A DNA stretch of 33,903 nt from DYRB01 sp041307765 (lineage in GTDB: Bacteria; Pseudomonadota; Gammaproteobacteria; Chromatiales; Chromatiaceae). The DNA is taken from positions 1 through 33,903 of the forward strand of contig JBFZCW010000375.1 in NCBI GenBank assembly GCA_041307765.1, read 5' to 3'. Below, in pieces: positions 6,794 through 14,895 of the stretch. Positions within the stretch are counted from its first letter, which is position 1. Every line of letters begins with the position of its first letter. Position numbers and translations under genes: made by a program. Under the pieces are notes generated by a model that saw nothing but the letters and a program-made list of their open reading frames with translations, was not told the origin of the DNA and did no database searches.

Positions 6794-7330
6794 ATGAACG
6801 CCCACACCCCCAGCCAGCTTTGGACCAGCACCCCCCTGCACCAGGCCAGGCTGCCGGATGCACAGCGCCTGAATGACCGGATCCTCGCGGGCTACGCGGG
6901 GCTCTCGGACGAGGACTACAGCCACCGCAGTCACTTCATCGCCGGCCGTTTCGAGAATCTGTATCTGCAACGCGGCAAGCTCCCCGGACTGTCCGAGGTC
7001 CTGGCCTTCGCCGAGGAGTCAGCACGGCACATCCTCGGCGATACCGGCCTCCTGCGCTGCGGCTTCTGGCTTAACGCCATGGAGGCAGGCCATACCACAA
7101 GCGAACACACCCATGAGGAAAACGATGAGCTGCTGTCCGCTGTCTACTATGTCGCGGTCCCCGCGAGCAGCGGCGACCTGGTCCTGCGTGACGGTCCCCT
7201 GATCGTCCGACTGACCCCAAGCCCGGGAATCGTCCTGTTCTTCCCGCCGGATCTACCACATTGGGTGGAGGCGAACCAGAGCCCCGGTCTACGACTGTCC
7301 ATCGGCATGAACTTCGGCCCGGCAGACTGA
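6794..7330 (+). CDS. Putative 2OG-Fe(II) oxygenase (double-stranded beta-helix fold)
   Basis: A 178-residue protein starting at ATG 6794 (a GTG nine bases earlier is in frame). Residues 87-175 carry the core of the putative 2OG-Fe(II) oxygenase family: GFWLNAMEAGH, the metal motif HTHEENDELLSAVYYV (H105 and H107), SGDLVLRDG, then GIVLFFPPDLPHWVEAN with the distal His (H156) and R167 in LRLSIGMNF as the likely 2-oxoglutarate ligand. In the family this fold hydroxylates proteins or small molecules; the substrate here is unknown. It is cytoplasmic, with no signal peptide. It sits downstream of the repeat cluster and about 90 bases before the Lon-N protein, and could belong functionally with the odd enzymes at 2185-6049. 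Certainty is good on fold, low on role. Confidence 0.75.
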   Translation: MNAHTPSQLWTSTPLHQARLPDAQRLNDRILAGYAGLSDEDYSHRSHFIAGRFENLYLQRGKLPGLSEVLAFAEESARHILGDTGLLRCGFWLNAMEAGHTTSEHTHEENDELLSAVYYVAVPASSGDLVLRDGPLIVRLTPSPGIVLFFPPDLPHWVEANQSPGLRLSIGMNFGPAD

Positions 7331-7419
7331 GCCTGCCCCTGGGAACGCCGCCTGACCGCCCCATGTAGCGGACATTGGGGCGGCACGCGGCGAGCCGCCC
7401 GCGTGCACAGGACGAGACC

Positions 7420-8082
7420 ATGCTCCGCAGCCCCTTTCTCCCCAAGTTCAGCGACCTACCCACGGACCTGCCCATCTTCCCCTTGGCCGGGGCCGTGGTC
7501 ATGCCCGGGGTGCAGCTGCCCTTGAACATCTTCGAACCTCGCTACCTCAACATGGTTGCGGACGCCCTCAGGACGGATCACCTCATCGGGATGCTCCAGC
7601 CACGCGCCGACACCACCTTCGACGAGACTCCCGAGGTCCATCAGGTGGGTTGCGCTGGGCGCATCACCTCCTACAGCGAGACCAATGACGGCCGGATCGT
7701 CATGATCTTGACCGGCGTCTGCCGGTTCCAGGTGACGCAAGAGTTGGAGATGCGCCGCGGCTACCGGCGCGTGCGGCCGGACTGGGAGCGTTTCGCCATC
7801 GACTACCACGGCTCCGAGGAGGGGCTGCCCGCGCGGGACGACTTCATGGCCTCGCTGCGCGCCTATTGCACCTTGCGAGGGGTCGAGGTCCCGTGGGACG
7901 ACGTCGAAAACATGGGCGACTCCGAGCTGGTCAACCTCTTGTGCACCCACCTACCGCTGGACCCGGAGGATAAACAGGCACTGATCGAGACGGTGGACCT
8001 CTGCGGGCGGGGCCTACTGATGGCGGGCTTGATGGACATGGCCTCCGTGGCCTGTGCCGAGACCGTCGGCCAGCGCCACTGA
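7420..8082 (+). CDS. LON N-terminal (peptidase S16) substrate-binding domain protein
   Basis: A 220-residue stand-alone Lon N-terminal domain protein with no ATPase or protease module. ATG 7420 has AGGA about seven bases upstream. Residues 15-45 contain the signature TDLPIFPLAGAVVMPG followed by LPLNIFEPRYLNMV. This is followed by IGMLQP, GCAGRITSYSETNDGRIVMIL and GVCRFQV, and a helical C-terminus (ELVNLLCTHLPLDPEDKQALIE). In bacteria such proteins are widespread and are thought to bind unfolded or specific proteins, but their function is not well defined. There is no signal peptide. It is followed after 172 bases by the IscA/SufE pair on the same strand. Confidence 0.9.
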   Translation: MLRSPFLPKFSDLPTDLPIFPLAGAVVMPGVQLPLNIFEPRYLNMVADALRTDHLIGMLQPRADTTFDETPEVHQVGCAGRITSYSETNDGRIVMILTGVCRFQVTQELEMRRGYRRVRPDWERFAIDYHGSEEGLPARDDFMASLRAYCTLRGVEVPWDDVENMGDSELVNLLCTHLPLDPEDKQALIETVDLCGRGLLMAGLMDMASVACAETVGQRH

Positions 8083-8254
8083 CGCCGGGGCTAGGCGGGG
8101 AGACCGGGTTGAATTCCGTCGGCTCGTTGCCAATCTATGGATCAGGTCGGTGACAGGGGCCGGAGATGGTCCGGCTCCCGTCTCACGATGTTGCAACCTA
8201 TGCCCTGCCTCGGATCGGCCGAGGCGGCAGCTCCGATATCGAGAGGAAAGTTCC

Positions 8255-8581
8255 ATGGCAGTAGTCCTCACCGACGCGGCGGCGCGTCACGTTGCCGACA
8301 TGCTCCGTAAACGCGGCCAAGGCCTCGGGCTGCGCGTGGCCACCAGAAAGAGCGGCTGCTCCGGCTACGCTTATGTGGTCGACTATGCGGACTCGCTTGG
8401 CCCAGAGGATGCGGTCTTCGAGAGTCACGGGGTCAAGGTGGTGGTGGACCGGGCCAGCCTGGACCAGATCGACGGCATGGAAGTGGACTTCGTCAAGACC
8501 AGCCTCCTCAACGAAGGCTTCGAGTTCCGCAACCCCAAGGTCAAGGCGAGCTGCGGCTGCGGTGAGTCTTTCAGCGTCTAG
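8255..8581 (+). CDS. iscA: Iron-sulfur cluster assembly A-type carrier (IscA/SufA/ErpA family)
   Basis: A 108-residue protein with a strong Shine-Dalgarno (GAGAGGAAAG) before ATG 8255. It has the A-type scaffold layout, with three conserved cysteines C35 (KSGCSGYAY), C100 and C102 (SCGCGESF), matching the spacing of E. coli IscA in length and position. The family accepts iron or [2Fe-2S]/[4Fe-4S] clusters and delivers them to apoproteins in the cytoplasm. The next gene is a SufE-type protein starting four bases after the stop, so this pair is translationally linked and likely feeds sulfur and clusters as a unit, although no SufS/IscS or scaffold U/B gene is in the window. IscA versus SufA cannot be separated from sequence alone, so the symbol is provisional. 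Confidence 0.88.
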   Translation: MAVVLTDAAARHVADMLRKRGQGLGLRVATRKSGCSGYAYVVDYADSLGPEDAVFESHGVKVVVDRASLDQIDGMEVDFVKTSLLNEGFEFRNPKVKASCGCGESFSV

Positions 8582-8585
8582 CCCC

Positions 8586-9008
8586 ATGTCGGACGCCGAG
8601 ATCGCGGACATCATCGAGACCTTCGACCTGCTCGGGGACTGGGACCAGCGCTATCAGTACCTCATCGAGTTGGGGGAGCGCCTGACCCCCATGGCCCCCG
8701 AGGACCAGACAGAGGCGAACCGGGTCAAGGAATGCATGAGTACCGTCCACACGGCCGTCCATCCCGCAGGCGGCCCGGATAGGGCCCTTGTTTTCACCGG
8801 GGACTGCGACACCGCCATCATCAAGGGCGTAGTGGCCATCCTCGTGGGGCTTTTCTCCGGCAAGACTGGGGCGGAGATCGAGGACCTCGACGTCGATGCC
8901 CTATTCCGGGGGCTACACCTGGAGGAGCACCTGAGCCCGAACCGTCACGTTGGAGTCTACGCGATCGTCCGCAGGATGAAGGCGCAGGCACGCGCCTGTG
9001 CCGGCTAG
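8586..9008 (+). CDS. sufE: SufE family cysteine-desulfurase sulfur acceptor
   Basis: A 140-residue protein starting four bases after the iscA-like stop. The SufE fold is shown by FDLLGDWDQRYQYLIELGERL, NRVKECMSTVH with the sulfur-accepting Cys50 (canonical NRVxGCQSxVW), DCDTAIIKGVVAILVGLFSGKT, and HLSPNRHVGVYAIVRRMKAQA at the C-terminus. SufE takes persulfide sulfur from SufS and passes it to the scaffold. The Gly-Cys-Gln of the active loop is Glu-Cys-Met here, a modest departure. The pairing with an A-type carrier rather than with sufS is notable; the desulfurase must be encoded elsewhere. It converges with the adaptor gene, whose stop is 30 bases away. Confidence 0.88.
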   Translation: MSDAEIADIIETFDLLGDWDQRYQYLIELGERLTPMAPEDQTEANRVKECMSTVHTAVHPAGGPDRALVFTGDCDTAIIKGVVAILVGLFSGKTGAEIEDLDVDALFRGLHLEEHLSPNRHVGVYAIVRRMKAQARACAG

Positions 9009-9038
9009 GCCGGGACGCTCCAGCTGCTCAGTGCGGCT

Positions 9039-9815
9039 TCAGGGCAACAGGATCTCCACCGTCTCCGACGGCCGCAGGGGCTCCGTCGGGGAGCGGTCGA
9101 TGATCACATCCAGGTAGTAGACGGCCCCCTGTAGCTCGACCCTTACCGCCTCGACGCCGAGGCTGTAGATGCGTCCCTCGCGCAGCCCATTGGCAACCTT
9201 GACCCGCGCGTACTGACCCGGGCGGAAGAGGCGCAGCACCGAGGCCGTGACCAGGGCGCGCGCGATCATCTTGTCGTCCGGGGCAAGAACGATCAGGGGC
9301 TCCTGCTGGATGGTCTTGTAGATCACCGCGCCCTTCCAGACGTTGCGGGCAACGACGATCCCATCGAAGGGGGCGCGTAGTTCGGTCCGTTCCAAGGCGA
9401 CCTGGGCTGCAGCCTCCGCCGCCTTGGCGGACTCTTCCTCGGCGATGGCCGCGGCCTCCTTGAGCTCGGCCTCTTTGAGCTCCTCAATGGCGATGAGCCC
9501 CCGGTCGAACAGCTCCTGGCTGCGGTGCCGCTCACGCCCGGCGGACTCGGTGGCGATGCGGGCCCGAGCGACCTTGGCCTTGACCCCGAGCAGCGCGGCC
9601 TTGGCCTCCCGCTGATCCATGCGTAGCAGGAGGTCGCCCTGTTTGACGTGCTGGCCGGCGCTGACCGCGACCTCCTCTACCACGCCGTTCTCCACGACGC
9701 GCATCTCCACCTTGTGCACCCACTCCAGCCATCCCTTGAGCTCCAGGGCCACCGCCGGGGAGGCCCATGGCACACCGAGACAGAGGGCGAGGATGACGGC
9801 AGTCGGTCTGCTCAC
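9039..9815 (-). CDS. HlyD/RND-type periplasmic adaptor subunit
   Basis: A 258-residue membrane-fusion-type protein. GTG 9815 is chosen: its GTGA overlaps the stop of the upstream TolC-like gene by four bases, and AAAGGGGG lies eight bases before it. An N-terminal signal peptide is visible (TAVILALCLGVPWASPAVA). Residues 40-70 are the first lipoyl half (VVENGVVEEVAVSAGQHVKQGD), 75-143 a long Ala/Glu-rich coiled-coil hairpin, 144-167 the second lipoyl half (TELRAPFDGIVVARNVWKG), and 180-258 a beta-barrel (LFRPGQYARVKV). Adaptors of this class join an inner-membrane transporter to a TolC channel. No transporter gene is adjacent, so its partner is elsewhere or absent. It is co-transcribed with the outer-membrane protein. 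Confidence 0.82.
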   Translation of the reverse strand: MSRPTAVILALCLGVPWASPAVALELKGWLEWVHKVEMRVVENGVVEEVAVSAGQHVKQGDLLLRMDQREAKAALLGVKAKVARARIATESAGRERHRSQELFDRGLIAIEELKEAELKEAAAIAEEESAKAAEAAAQVALERTELRAPFDGIVVARNVWKGAVIYKTIQQEPLIVLAPDDKMIARALVTASVLRLFRPGQYARVKVANGLREGRIYSLGVEAVRVELQGAVYYLDVIIDRSPTEPLRPSETVEILLP

Positions 9816-10831
9816 GGCGATACCCCCTTTTCGGTCATTGGCCACACGGGACGACCCTGAAGGGCCTGAAGCTCGGCCCAGGCCAGAACCCGACAGTAGG
9901 CGACGCGTTGCTCGTCCAGTTTGGCCTTCGTCTGCTGGCTCATGGAGTACCCCAGATCCGCCGCAGCCTCCTGCTCATAGAGAACGCGGCTCTCATCGAG
10001 ATTGAGGTCGCGCAGGGCCGTCTCGGCTTGGCTGCTTTCGACGCTTGCGGCCAATGCCTGCAGGCGCATGAGGAGCTCAACGGCCTGCTGTCGCAGCTCC
10101 AGCTCCAGGACCCGGGCCCCCGCTGGGTTCTTCGCCGCCTTGACCTCGGCCAGGGCGCGATTGCCGGCCTCGGCTGCGGCGACCACCTCCTTCAGCCCCG
10201 GAAGGGGATCGGGCAGGGCGGGGAGCCTGGGTGCGGTCAGCTCCCGGGGCAGGGCATCCGGCCGGTCCATAGCCTGGGCCAGCAGGGCGCGCGTTAGGCG
10301 CTGGGCCGCCTCGCTGCCGGCACGTCTCTGGCGCACGTCTTGGTAGGCGGCGTTCAGCTCCGCGACACGCAGGTCCGAGACCTGACCCAGCTCGCGTCGA
10401 ACGGTGGCCCGGTCGAACTGGATGTAGGCCACGGCCATCGCCTCGCTGTAGCGGGAGAAACTCTGGTCGGCGAGGAGGACGTCCAGAAAGCGCACCAGGA
10501 TCTCCAGGCGCTGCGCGTCCACCGGGTCGAGCAGGGCGTCCGCCGGGCGATTGCGCGGGTCGTCGCCCGCCGCAGCGGTGCCAAAGGCAAGATCGTGGCA
10601 ACCCAGATACAGGGGCAAGCGCCGGGGCGGGGTGCCAGGGTCCGCCGCGTCCGACTGGGCACGCGGGTGCGCGTCCGCGAAGGCCACGGCCTGGTCCAGA
10701 CCCAGGGGCTCGGGGACTGCAGTATCCTGCGCCGGGGCGGAGACAGCCCAGCTCAGGGCAACCGACAGGAGGGTCCAGCTGGCCATCCGTGGGGGTGCTG
10801 GCAGACCGATGCGGCGGGCTGGCACATTCAC
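9812..10831 (-). CDS. Outer-membrane efflux (TolC-like) protein, short and divergent
   Basis: A protein of about 339 residues if it starts at GTG 10831, which sits 11 bases after the hisG stop. ATG 10786 is the alternative, and neither has a good ribosome-binding site. A signal sequence is present (ASWTLLSVALSWAVSAPAQ). The rest is almost entirely helical, with TolC-like heptads (SDLRVAELNAAYQDVRQRRAGSE, LRDLNLDESRVLYEQEAAADLGYS) but without clear beta-strand segments. At roughly 340 residues it is well short of the usual 420-490 of the family. Its identity rests on these helices and on the overlapping adaptor gene. The reading frame has no stop, so it is not obviously broken. It may be a degenerate or shortened channel, or a periplasmic helical protein. 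Confidence 0.6.
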   Translation of the reverse strand: MNVPARRIGLPAPPRMASWTLLSVALSWAVSAPAQDTAVPEPLGLDQAVAFADAHPRAQSDAADPGTPPRRLPLYLGCHDLAFGTAAAGDDPRNRPADALLDPVDAQRLEILVRFLDVLLADQSFSRYSEAMAVAYIQFDRATVRRELGQVSDLRVAELNAAYQDVRQRRAGSEAAQRLTRALLAQAMDRPDALPRELTAPRLPALPDPLPGLKEVVAAAEAGNRALAEVKAAKNPAGARVLELELRQQAVELLMRLQALAASVESSQAETALRDLNLDESRVLYEQEAAADLGYSMSQQTKAKLDEQRVAYCRVLAWAELQALQGRPVWPMTEKGVSP

Positions 10832-10841
10832 AGGGCTGTAT

Positions 10842-11759
10842 CTACTCGATGATCTTGTTGATGGGCAGCTCAATAATCCCCCGGGCGCCCGCCTCGTAGA
10901 GCCGGGGGATCAGGTCGCGCACCTGACCCTCGGGGACCACGGTGCTGAGCTCGACCCAATCCGGGTCCGCGAGGGTCGAGACCGTTGGGGTGGCCAGCGC
11001 CGGGAGGAGCCGCAGAATGGCGTCGACCTGCCCCTTGGGGGCATTCATCGACAGCAGAACCCGGCTGGCCGCCGCGATGGCGCCGTTGAGCAGCAGGAGC
11101 AGGCGGTCGATCTTGCGCCGTTTCCAGGCGTCCGCCAGAGAGGCATGGTTGGCGATGAAGCGCGGGGTGCTCTCCAGCACCACGTGCATCACCTTGAGCC
11201 CGTTGGCACGCAGGCTGGAACCGGTCTCCGAGACATCCACGATGGCATCTGCCAGGATGGGTGGTTTGACCTCGGTCGCCCCCCAGGAGAACTCCACGCT
11301 CGCCTCCACCCCATGCTCCGACAGGAAGCGGCGGGTCATGCCCACTGCTTCCGTGGCGATGCGTGCCCCCTGTAGGTCGTGGACGCTGGCAAACCGCGAC
11401 CCCTCCTTGGCGGCCATCACCCAGCGCACCACCCCGTAGTTGGGCCAGGGGGCGCGCAGATCGGCCAGCTCCGCCACATCAGCCCCGGTCTCCAGAATCC
11501 AGTCCAGACCGGTGATGGCGCAGTCGAGGATGCCCTCGCCCACATAGCGGGCCATCTCCTGGGGGCGGATCAGGATGCATTCGATCTCCGGGTCGTCGAT
11601 GTCCGGGTAGTACGACCGGCCGGAGACACGCAAGCGATACCCCGCCTGCTCGAACAGACGCTGGGTCGTCTCCTGAAGGCTGCCCTTGGGGACACCCAGG
11701 CGCAAGACGGCGGGCACGGGCTTTGGGGGGGAGGCGGCGGACTGGGCTGCTTGGGTCAT
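10842..11759 (-). CDS. hisG: ATP phosphoribosyltransferase, long form
   Basis: A 305-residue HisG, the first enzyme of histidine synthesis, joining ATP and PRPP. The catalytic part runs from LRLGVPKGSLQE (residues 19-30) through GLDWILETGADV and the PRPP-site segment VDVSETGSSLRANGL. Unlike the short HisG (about 210 residues, needing HisZ), this one continues into a C-terminal regulatory ACT-like domain (PTVSTLADPDWVELSTVVPE ... RGIIELPINKIIE), so histidine feedback is expected within one chain. A -10-like TAGAAT occurs on the minus strand at 11803-11808, about 45 bases before the start, without a good -35. It stands apart from other his genes, and the efflux-type genes follow immediately, probably on the same transcript. 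Confidence 0.95.
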   Translation of the reverse strand: MTQAAQSAASPPKPVPAVLRLGVPKGSLQETTQRLFEQAGYRLRVSGRSYYPDIDDPEIECILIRPQEMARYVGEGILDCAITGLDWILETGADVAELADLRAPWPNYGVVRWVMAAKEGSRFASVHDLQGARIATEAVGMTRRFLSEHGVEASVEFSWGATEVKPPILADAIVDVSETGSSLRANGLKVMHVVLESTPRFIANHASLADAWKRRKIDRLLLLLNGAIAAASRVLLSMNAPKGQVDAILRLLPALATPTVSTLADPDWVELSTVVPEGQVRDLIPRLYEAGARGIIELPINKIIE

Positions 11760-11998
11760 CAGGCACAGGGCTCCGTGGCGGCACGGTGGGCTAGAGCGCG
11801 CGATTCTAACCCCAGGAACGGCGCACAGATACGCCGCTTAGCCTGTTTGCCGCCGGGTACATCCCGCGCGGCGGTCAATCTCCATTTTGCCGAACGCCTG
11901 GGGCCCGGAGGCAGACTCCTGGCCCGCGGAGCGGCGACTTACCCACCTCGTCGAGCATCTGGGGACCATCCCGCAGGGCCGGGGCCAGCGCCCGCCGA

Positions 11999-12406
11999 TC
12001 AGTAGCTCGCCTTCGATCCGGTGAGGTCCCAGGCGAAGGTACAGTCGAGGTGGGAGAGGACCGCAATCAGGCCACTCTCCCCATCCTCCACCATCACGGC
12101 GAGCGGCGCCTTGCGGCCGAACTGACGATTGCCACGCCGCACCCACAGGTTGCGCATCTCGGGGTTGCGCGGGAAGTAGGTGTACAGGGCCTGCTCGATG
12201 CGTAGCAGGTAGGCGACGCGGCGGTTGACCTCTGGGTCGTCCGGAAAGGCATCCTGCTCGCGGAAGCGGGCGATGGCCCGCACCTTGACCGAGTCCGGCA
12301 GACACAGGATCACGCCGATGTCGCGCGCCCCCAACCCCCAGCCCTCGAGCAGGTTCATGGTACGGCGGGTCAGTGCCTGGCGTTCGTCGGGGGCAATATC
12401 AGTCAT
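11999..12406 (-). CDS. MbcA/ParS/Xre antitoxin-like protein (DUF2384 type), orphan
   Basis: A 135-residue soluble protein. Residues 12-50 form an Xre-like helical region (RRTMNLLEGWGLGARDIGVILCL split by DSVKVRAIARFRE). Residues 60-130 match the toxin-binding domain of MbcA/ParS antitoxins: RRVAYLLRIEQALYTYF, then MRNLWVRRGNRQFGRKAPLAVMV, and a closing GLIAVLSHLDCTFAWDL. In characterised pairs a RES-domain toxin gene lies directly next to it. None is present here: hisG follows and spoT precedes. It may be a chromosomal solitary regulator that has lost its toxin. ATG 12406 lacks a strong ribosome-binding site. The 162-base spacer from spoT and the 239-base spacer to hisG suggest its own transcript. 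Confidence 0.75.
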   Translation of the reverse strand: MTDIAPDERQALTRRTMNLLEGWGLGARDIGVILCLPDSVKVRAIARFREQDAFPDDPEVNRRVAYLLRIEQALYTYFPRNPEMRNLWVRRGNRQFGRKAPLAVMVEDGESGLIAVLSHLDCTFAWDLTGSKASY

Positions 12407-12568
12407 TTGGGTACCACTTGAGAGAAGGGGTTGCGGCGGATGGGGCGGGGCAGGGATCGTCTCAACCCCGGGCAGGGGACCCGACCAGCGGGTCTGGCCG
12501 CCCGGATTCGGCCCATAAATCTGAAAATCAGGGCACCCGCCTTTGATACAACCCCGCCGACACCGTCC

Positions 12569-14752
12569 TCAGAGGTTGACCCGGGAGATGCGCACGACCT
12601 GGGCGATCTGACGCAGCCGCCGCATGACTCGGGCCAGGTGCGCGCGACCCCGGACGGTGACGATGAACTCCAGGCTCGACGTCAAACCGTCGCGCTCCCT
12701 GGACTGGACATTCTCGATATTGGAGCCTGACTCCGCGATGGCGGCAGCAACGGTGGCCAGGGTACCCAAGCGGTTGCTGACCTCCACACGAATCGCAGTC
12801 GTGAAGTCACCGCTGGGTTCGGCCGCCCAATCCACGTCCAGCCACTTGTCCTTTTGGGTCTGGAAATCGCCGAGATTGCGGCACTCGCGCCGGTGTACGA
12901 CGATTCCCTTGCCGGGGCTGAACAAGGCGGCGATGTCGTCGCCGGGGATGGGCCGGCAGCAGCGGGCGAAGGTCACCACCATGCCCTCGGTCCCTTTGAT
13001 CGCCAAGGGCTGCGGCGCACCACCCGCAGGCGACTGTCCTTGGGGTGACTCAACGCCACCGCCGACCAGCAGCCGACGCGCTACCAGGGTCGCCATGCGG
13101 TTGCCCAAACCGATCTCGGCAAGCAGCGCATCGAGACTCGACAAGTGTGCGTCGGCGAGATAGGCCGACACGCGGGGCACCGGGATCTCCTCCAAGCGCA
13201 TCTGGTGACCCGCCAATTCCGCCTCCAGCAGCCGGGCACCCAAGACCTGCGCCTCCTTGCGCTGGAGATTACGCAGGTAAGTGCGGATGCTGGAACGCGC
13301 CTTGCCCGTGACGACGAAGTTGAGCCAGGCCGGGTTGGGACGCGCGTTAGGGGCGTTGATGATCTCCACCGTCTGACCGCTGCGGAGCGCCGTGCGCAGC
13401 GGGGCGAGCCGCCGGTCCACCCGCCCGGCGACGCAGGCATTGCCCACGTCGGAGTGGATGGCATAGGCGAAGTCGACCAGGGTCGCTCCCTTGGGCAGGA
13501 CCAGGATGCGCCCTTTGGGGGTGAAGACATAGACCTCGTCCGGGAACAGATCCACCTTGACGTGGTCCAGGAACTCCACCGAGTCCCCGGCGGTGCGCTG
13601 CACCTCCAGCAGGTTCTGCAGCCAGTCCGCGGCCAGGCTCTGGGGGCTGCCGCCGTCGGTGTTCCCGGACTTGTACATCCAGTGGGCGGCTATGCCGGCC
13701 TCGGCCAGGCGCTGCATATCTGCCGTGCGGATCTGGACCTCGATGGGGGCCCCCCCTGGGCCAGCCAGGACCGTATGCAGGGATTGGTAGCCGTTGGACT
13801 TGGGAATGGCAATGTAGTCCTTGAAGCGCCCCGGGATCGGCTTGTACAGGTTGTGCACCAGACCGAGGATGCGATAGCAGGTGTCGACGCGATCCGCCAC
13901 AACGCGGAACGCGAAGACGTCCACCACCTCGTCAAATGCACGCTTCTTGTCTCGCATCTTGAGGTAGATGCTGTAGAGGTGCTTGCGCCGGCCGACGACC
14001 TCGGCCTCGATCCCCTCCTGGGCAAGACGCCGCTTGATGGCGGTCTCCACCGTGGCCACTAGCTCCTGGCGGGCGCCGCAGGCCCCCTTTGCGGCGCGTT
14101 CCAGCACCCGATAGCGCCAGGGCCAGTAGTGGGCAAACCCGAGCTCCTCCAGCTCCAAGCGCATGCTGTTGATGCCGAGCCGGTTGGCGATGGGAGCATA
14201 GATCTCCAGGGTCTCACGGGAGACCCGGCGGCACTTGTGTGGGGCCATCACCCCGAGGGTGCGCATGTTGTGCAGGCGGTCGGCCAACTTGATGAGGATG
14301 ACCCGGATGTCCTTGGTCATGGCCAGCATCATCTTGCGGAAGCTCGCAGCCTGGGCCTCGGCGCGGGACTTGAAGTCGATTGCCGTGAGCTTGCTGACCC
14401 CGTCGACCAAGGCGGCGATCTCTTCGCCGAACAGGTTGGCCAGCTGCTCCCGGGCGAAGGGGGTGTCCTCGATGACGTCGTGGAGGACCGCTGCCATCAG
14501 GCACTTGTGGTCCATGCGCATGTCCGCCAGGATGCGCGCCACCGCAATGGGGTGGTAGATGTAGGGTTCTCCGGACTGGCGCAACTGGCCCTGATGGGCC
14601 TCGGCGCCGAACAGGTAGGCGCGATAGACCTCCCGGACCTGCTCGGGGGTGAGGTAAGACTCCAGATAAGTCAGGAGGTCGCTGATGAGCAGGCGCGGCG
14701 CCTCGTCAGTGTCCGTCTCGTGCGATGCGGCGGGGAGCGGGGCGGGGACCAT
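12569..14752 (-). CDS. spoT: Bifunctional (p)ppGpp synthetase/hydrolase
   Basis: A 727-residue RelA/SpoT homologue, close to E. coli SpoT length (702). The HD hydrolase domain is intact: H67 (YHPIAVARIL), H91-D92 (AAVLHDVIEDT) and D158 (LIKLADRLHNMRTLG). The synthetase domain has RFKDYIAIPKSNGYQSLHTV and EVQIRTADMQRLAEAGIAAHW. A TGS domain follows (VYVFTPKGRILVLPKGAT ... DFAYAIHSDVGNACV), then a Cys-containing segment (FARCCRPIPGDDIAALFSPG) and a C-terminal ACT domain (IRVEVSNRLGTLATVAAAI). With both domains complete, it should make and degrade ppGpp. Its location after gmk and rpoZ is the standard gammaproteobacterial arrangement. The usual downstream genes (ridA, recG) are not here; the antitoxin-like gene follows instead. 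The 143-base leader contains alternative hairpins. Confidence 0.96.
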   Translation of the reverse strand: MVPAPLPAASHETDTDEAPRLLISDLLTYLESYLTPEQVREVYRAYLFGAEAHQGQLRQSGEPYIYHPIAVARILADMRMDHKCLMAAVLHDVIEDTPFAREQLANLFGEEIAALVDGVSKLTAIDFKSRAEAQAASFRKMMLAMTKDIRVILIKLADRLHNMRTLGVMAPHKCRRVSRETLEIYAPIANRLGINSMRLELEELGFAHYWPWRYRVLERAAKGACGARQELVATVETAIKRRLAQEGIEAEVVGRRKHLYSIYLKMRDKKRAFDEVVDVFAFRVVADRVDTCYRILGLVHNLYKPIPGRFKDYIAIPKSNGYQSLHTVLAGPGGAPIEVQIRTADMQRLAEAGIAAHWMYKSGNTDGGSPQSLAADWLQNLLEVQRTAGDSVEFLDHVKVDLFPDEVYVFTPKGRILVLPKGATLVDFAYAIHSDVGNACVAGRVDRRLAPLRTALRSGQTVEIINAPNARPNPAWLNFVVTGKARSSIRTYLRNLQRKEAQVLGARLLEAELAGHQMRLEEIPVPRVSAYLADAHLSSLDALLAEIGLGNRMATLVARRLLVGGGVESPQGQSPAGGAPQPLAIKGTEGMVVTFARCCRPIPGDDIAALFSPGKGIVVHRRECRNLGDFQTQKDKWLDVDWAAEPSGDFTTAIRVEVSNRLGTLATVAAAIAESGSNIENVQSRERDGLTSSLEFIVTVRGRAHLARVMRRLRQIAQVVRISRVNL

Positions 14753-14820
14753 GGCCAGGGCCTTGGACTAGAAACGGACGCGCCAGGTGTGTCGTCGGAC
14801 AAGGCTGTTCACGACGTCTC

Positions 14821-14852
14821 CACCGGGTAGCGCCCCGGTGCCGTGCGGCACC
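14821..14852 (-). promoter_or_regulatory. Mutually exclusive hairpins in the rpoZ-spoT spacer
   Basis: CACCGGG (14821-14827) pairs with CCCGGTG (14834-14840), and GGTGCCG (14837-14843) pairs with CGGCACC (14846-14852). The two stems share 14837-14840, so only one can form at a time, an attenuator-like layout in the transcript running from rpoZ into spoT. No U-run follows, so it is not a standard intrinsic terminator, and GC-rich DNA makes such pairings frequent. The inner stem has a very short loop unless its closing pairs open. Confidence 0.25.
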
Positions 14853-14895
14853 CGACCCATGCCAGGAGATCCGGATCCTCGTACGCCATGGGCCG

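Noticed and set aside
11999..12406. A complete toxin-antitoxin system
   Set aside because: Only the antitoxin-like half is present; flanking frames are shadows or housekeeping genes.
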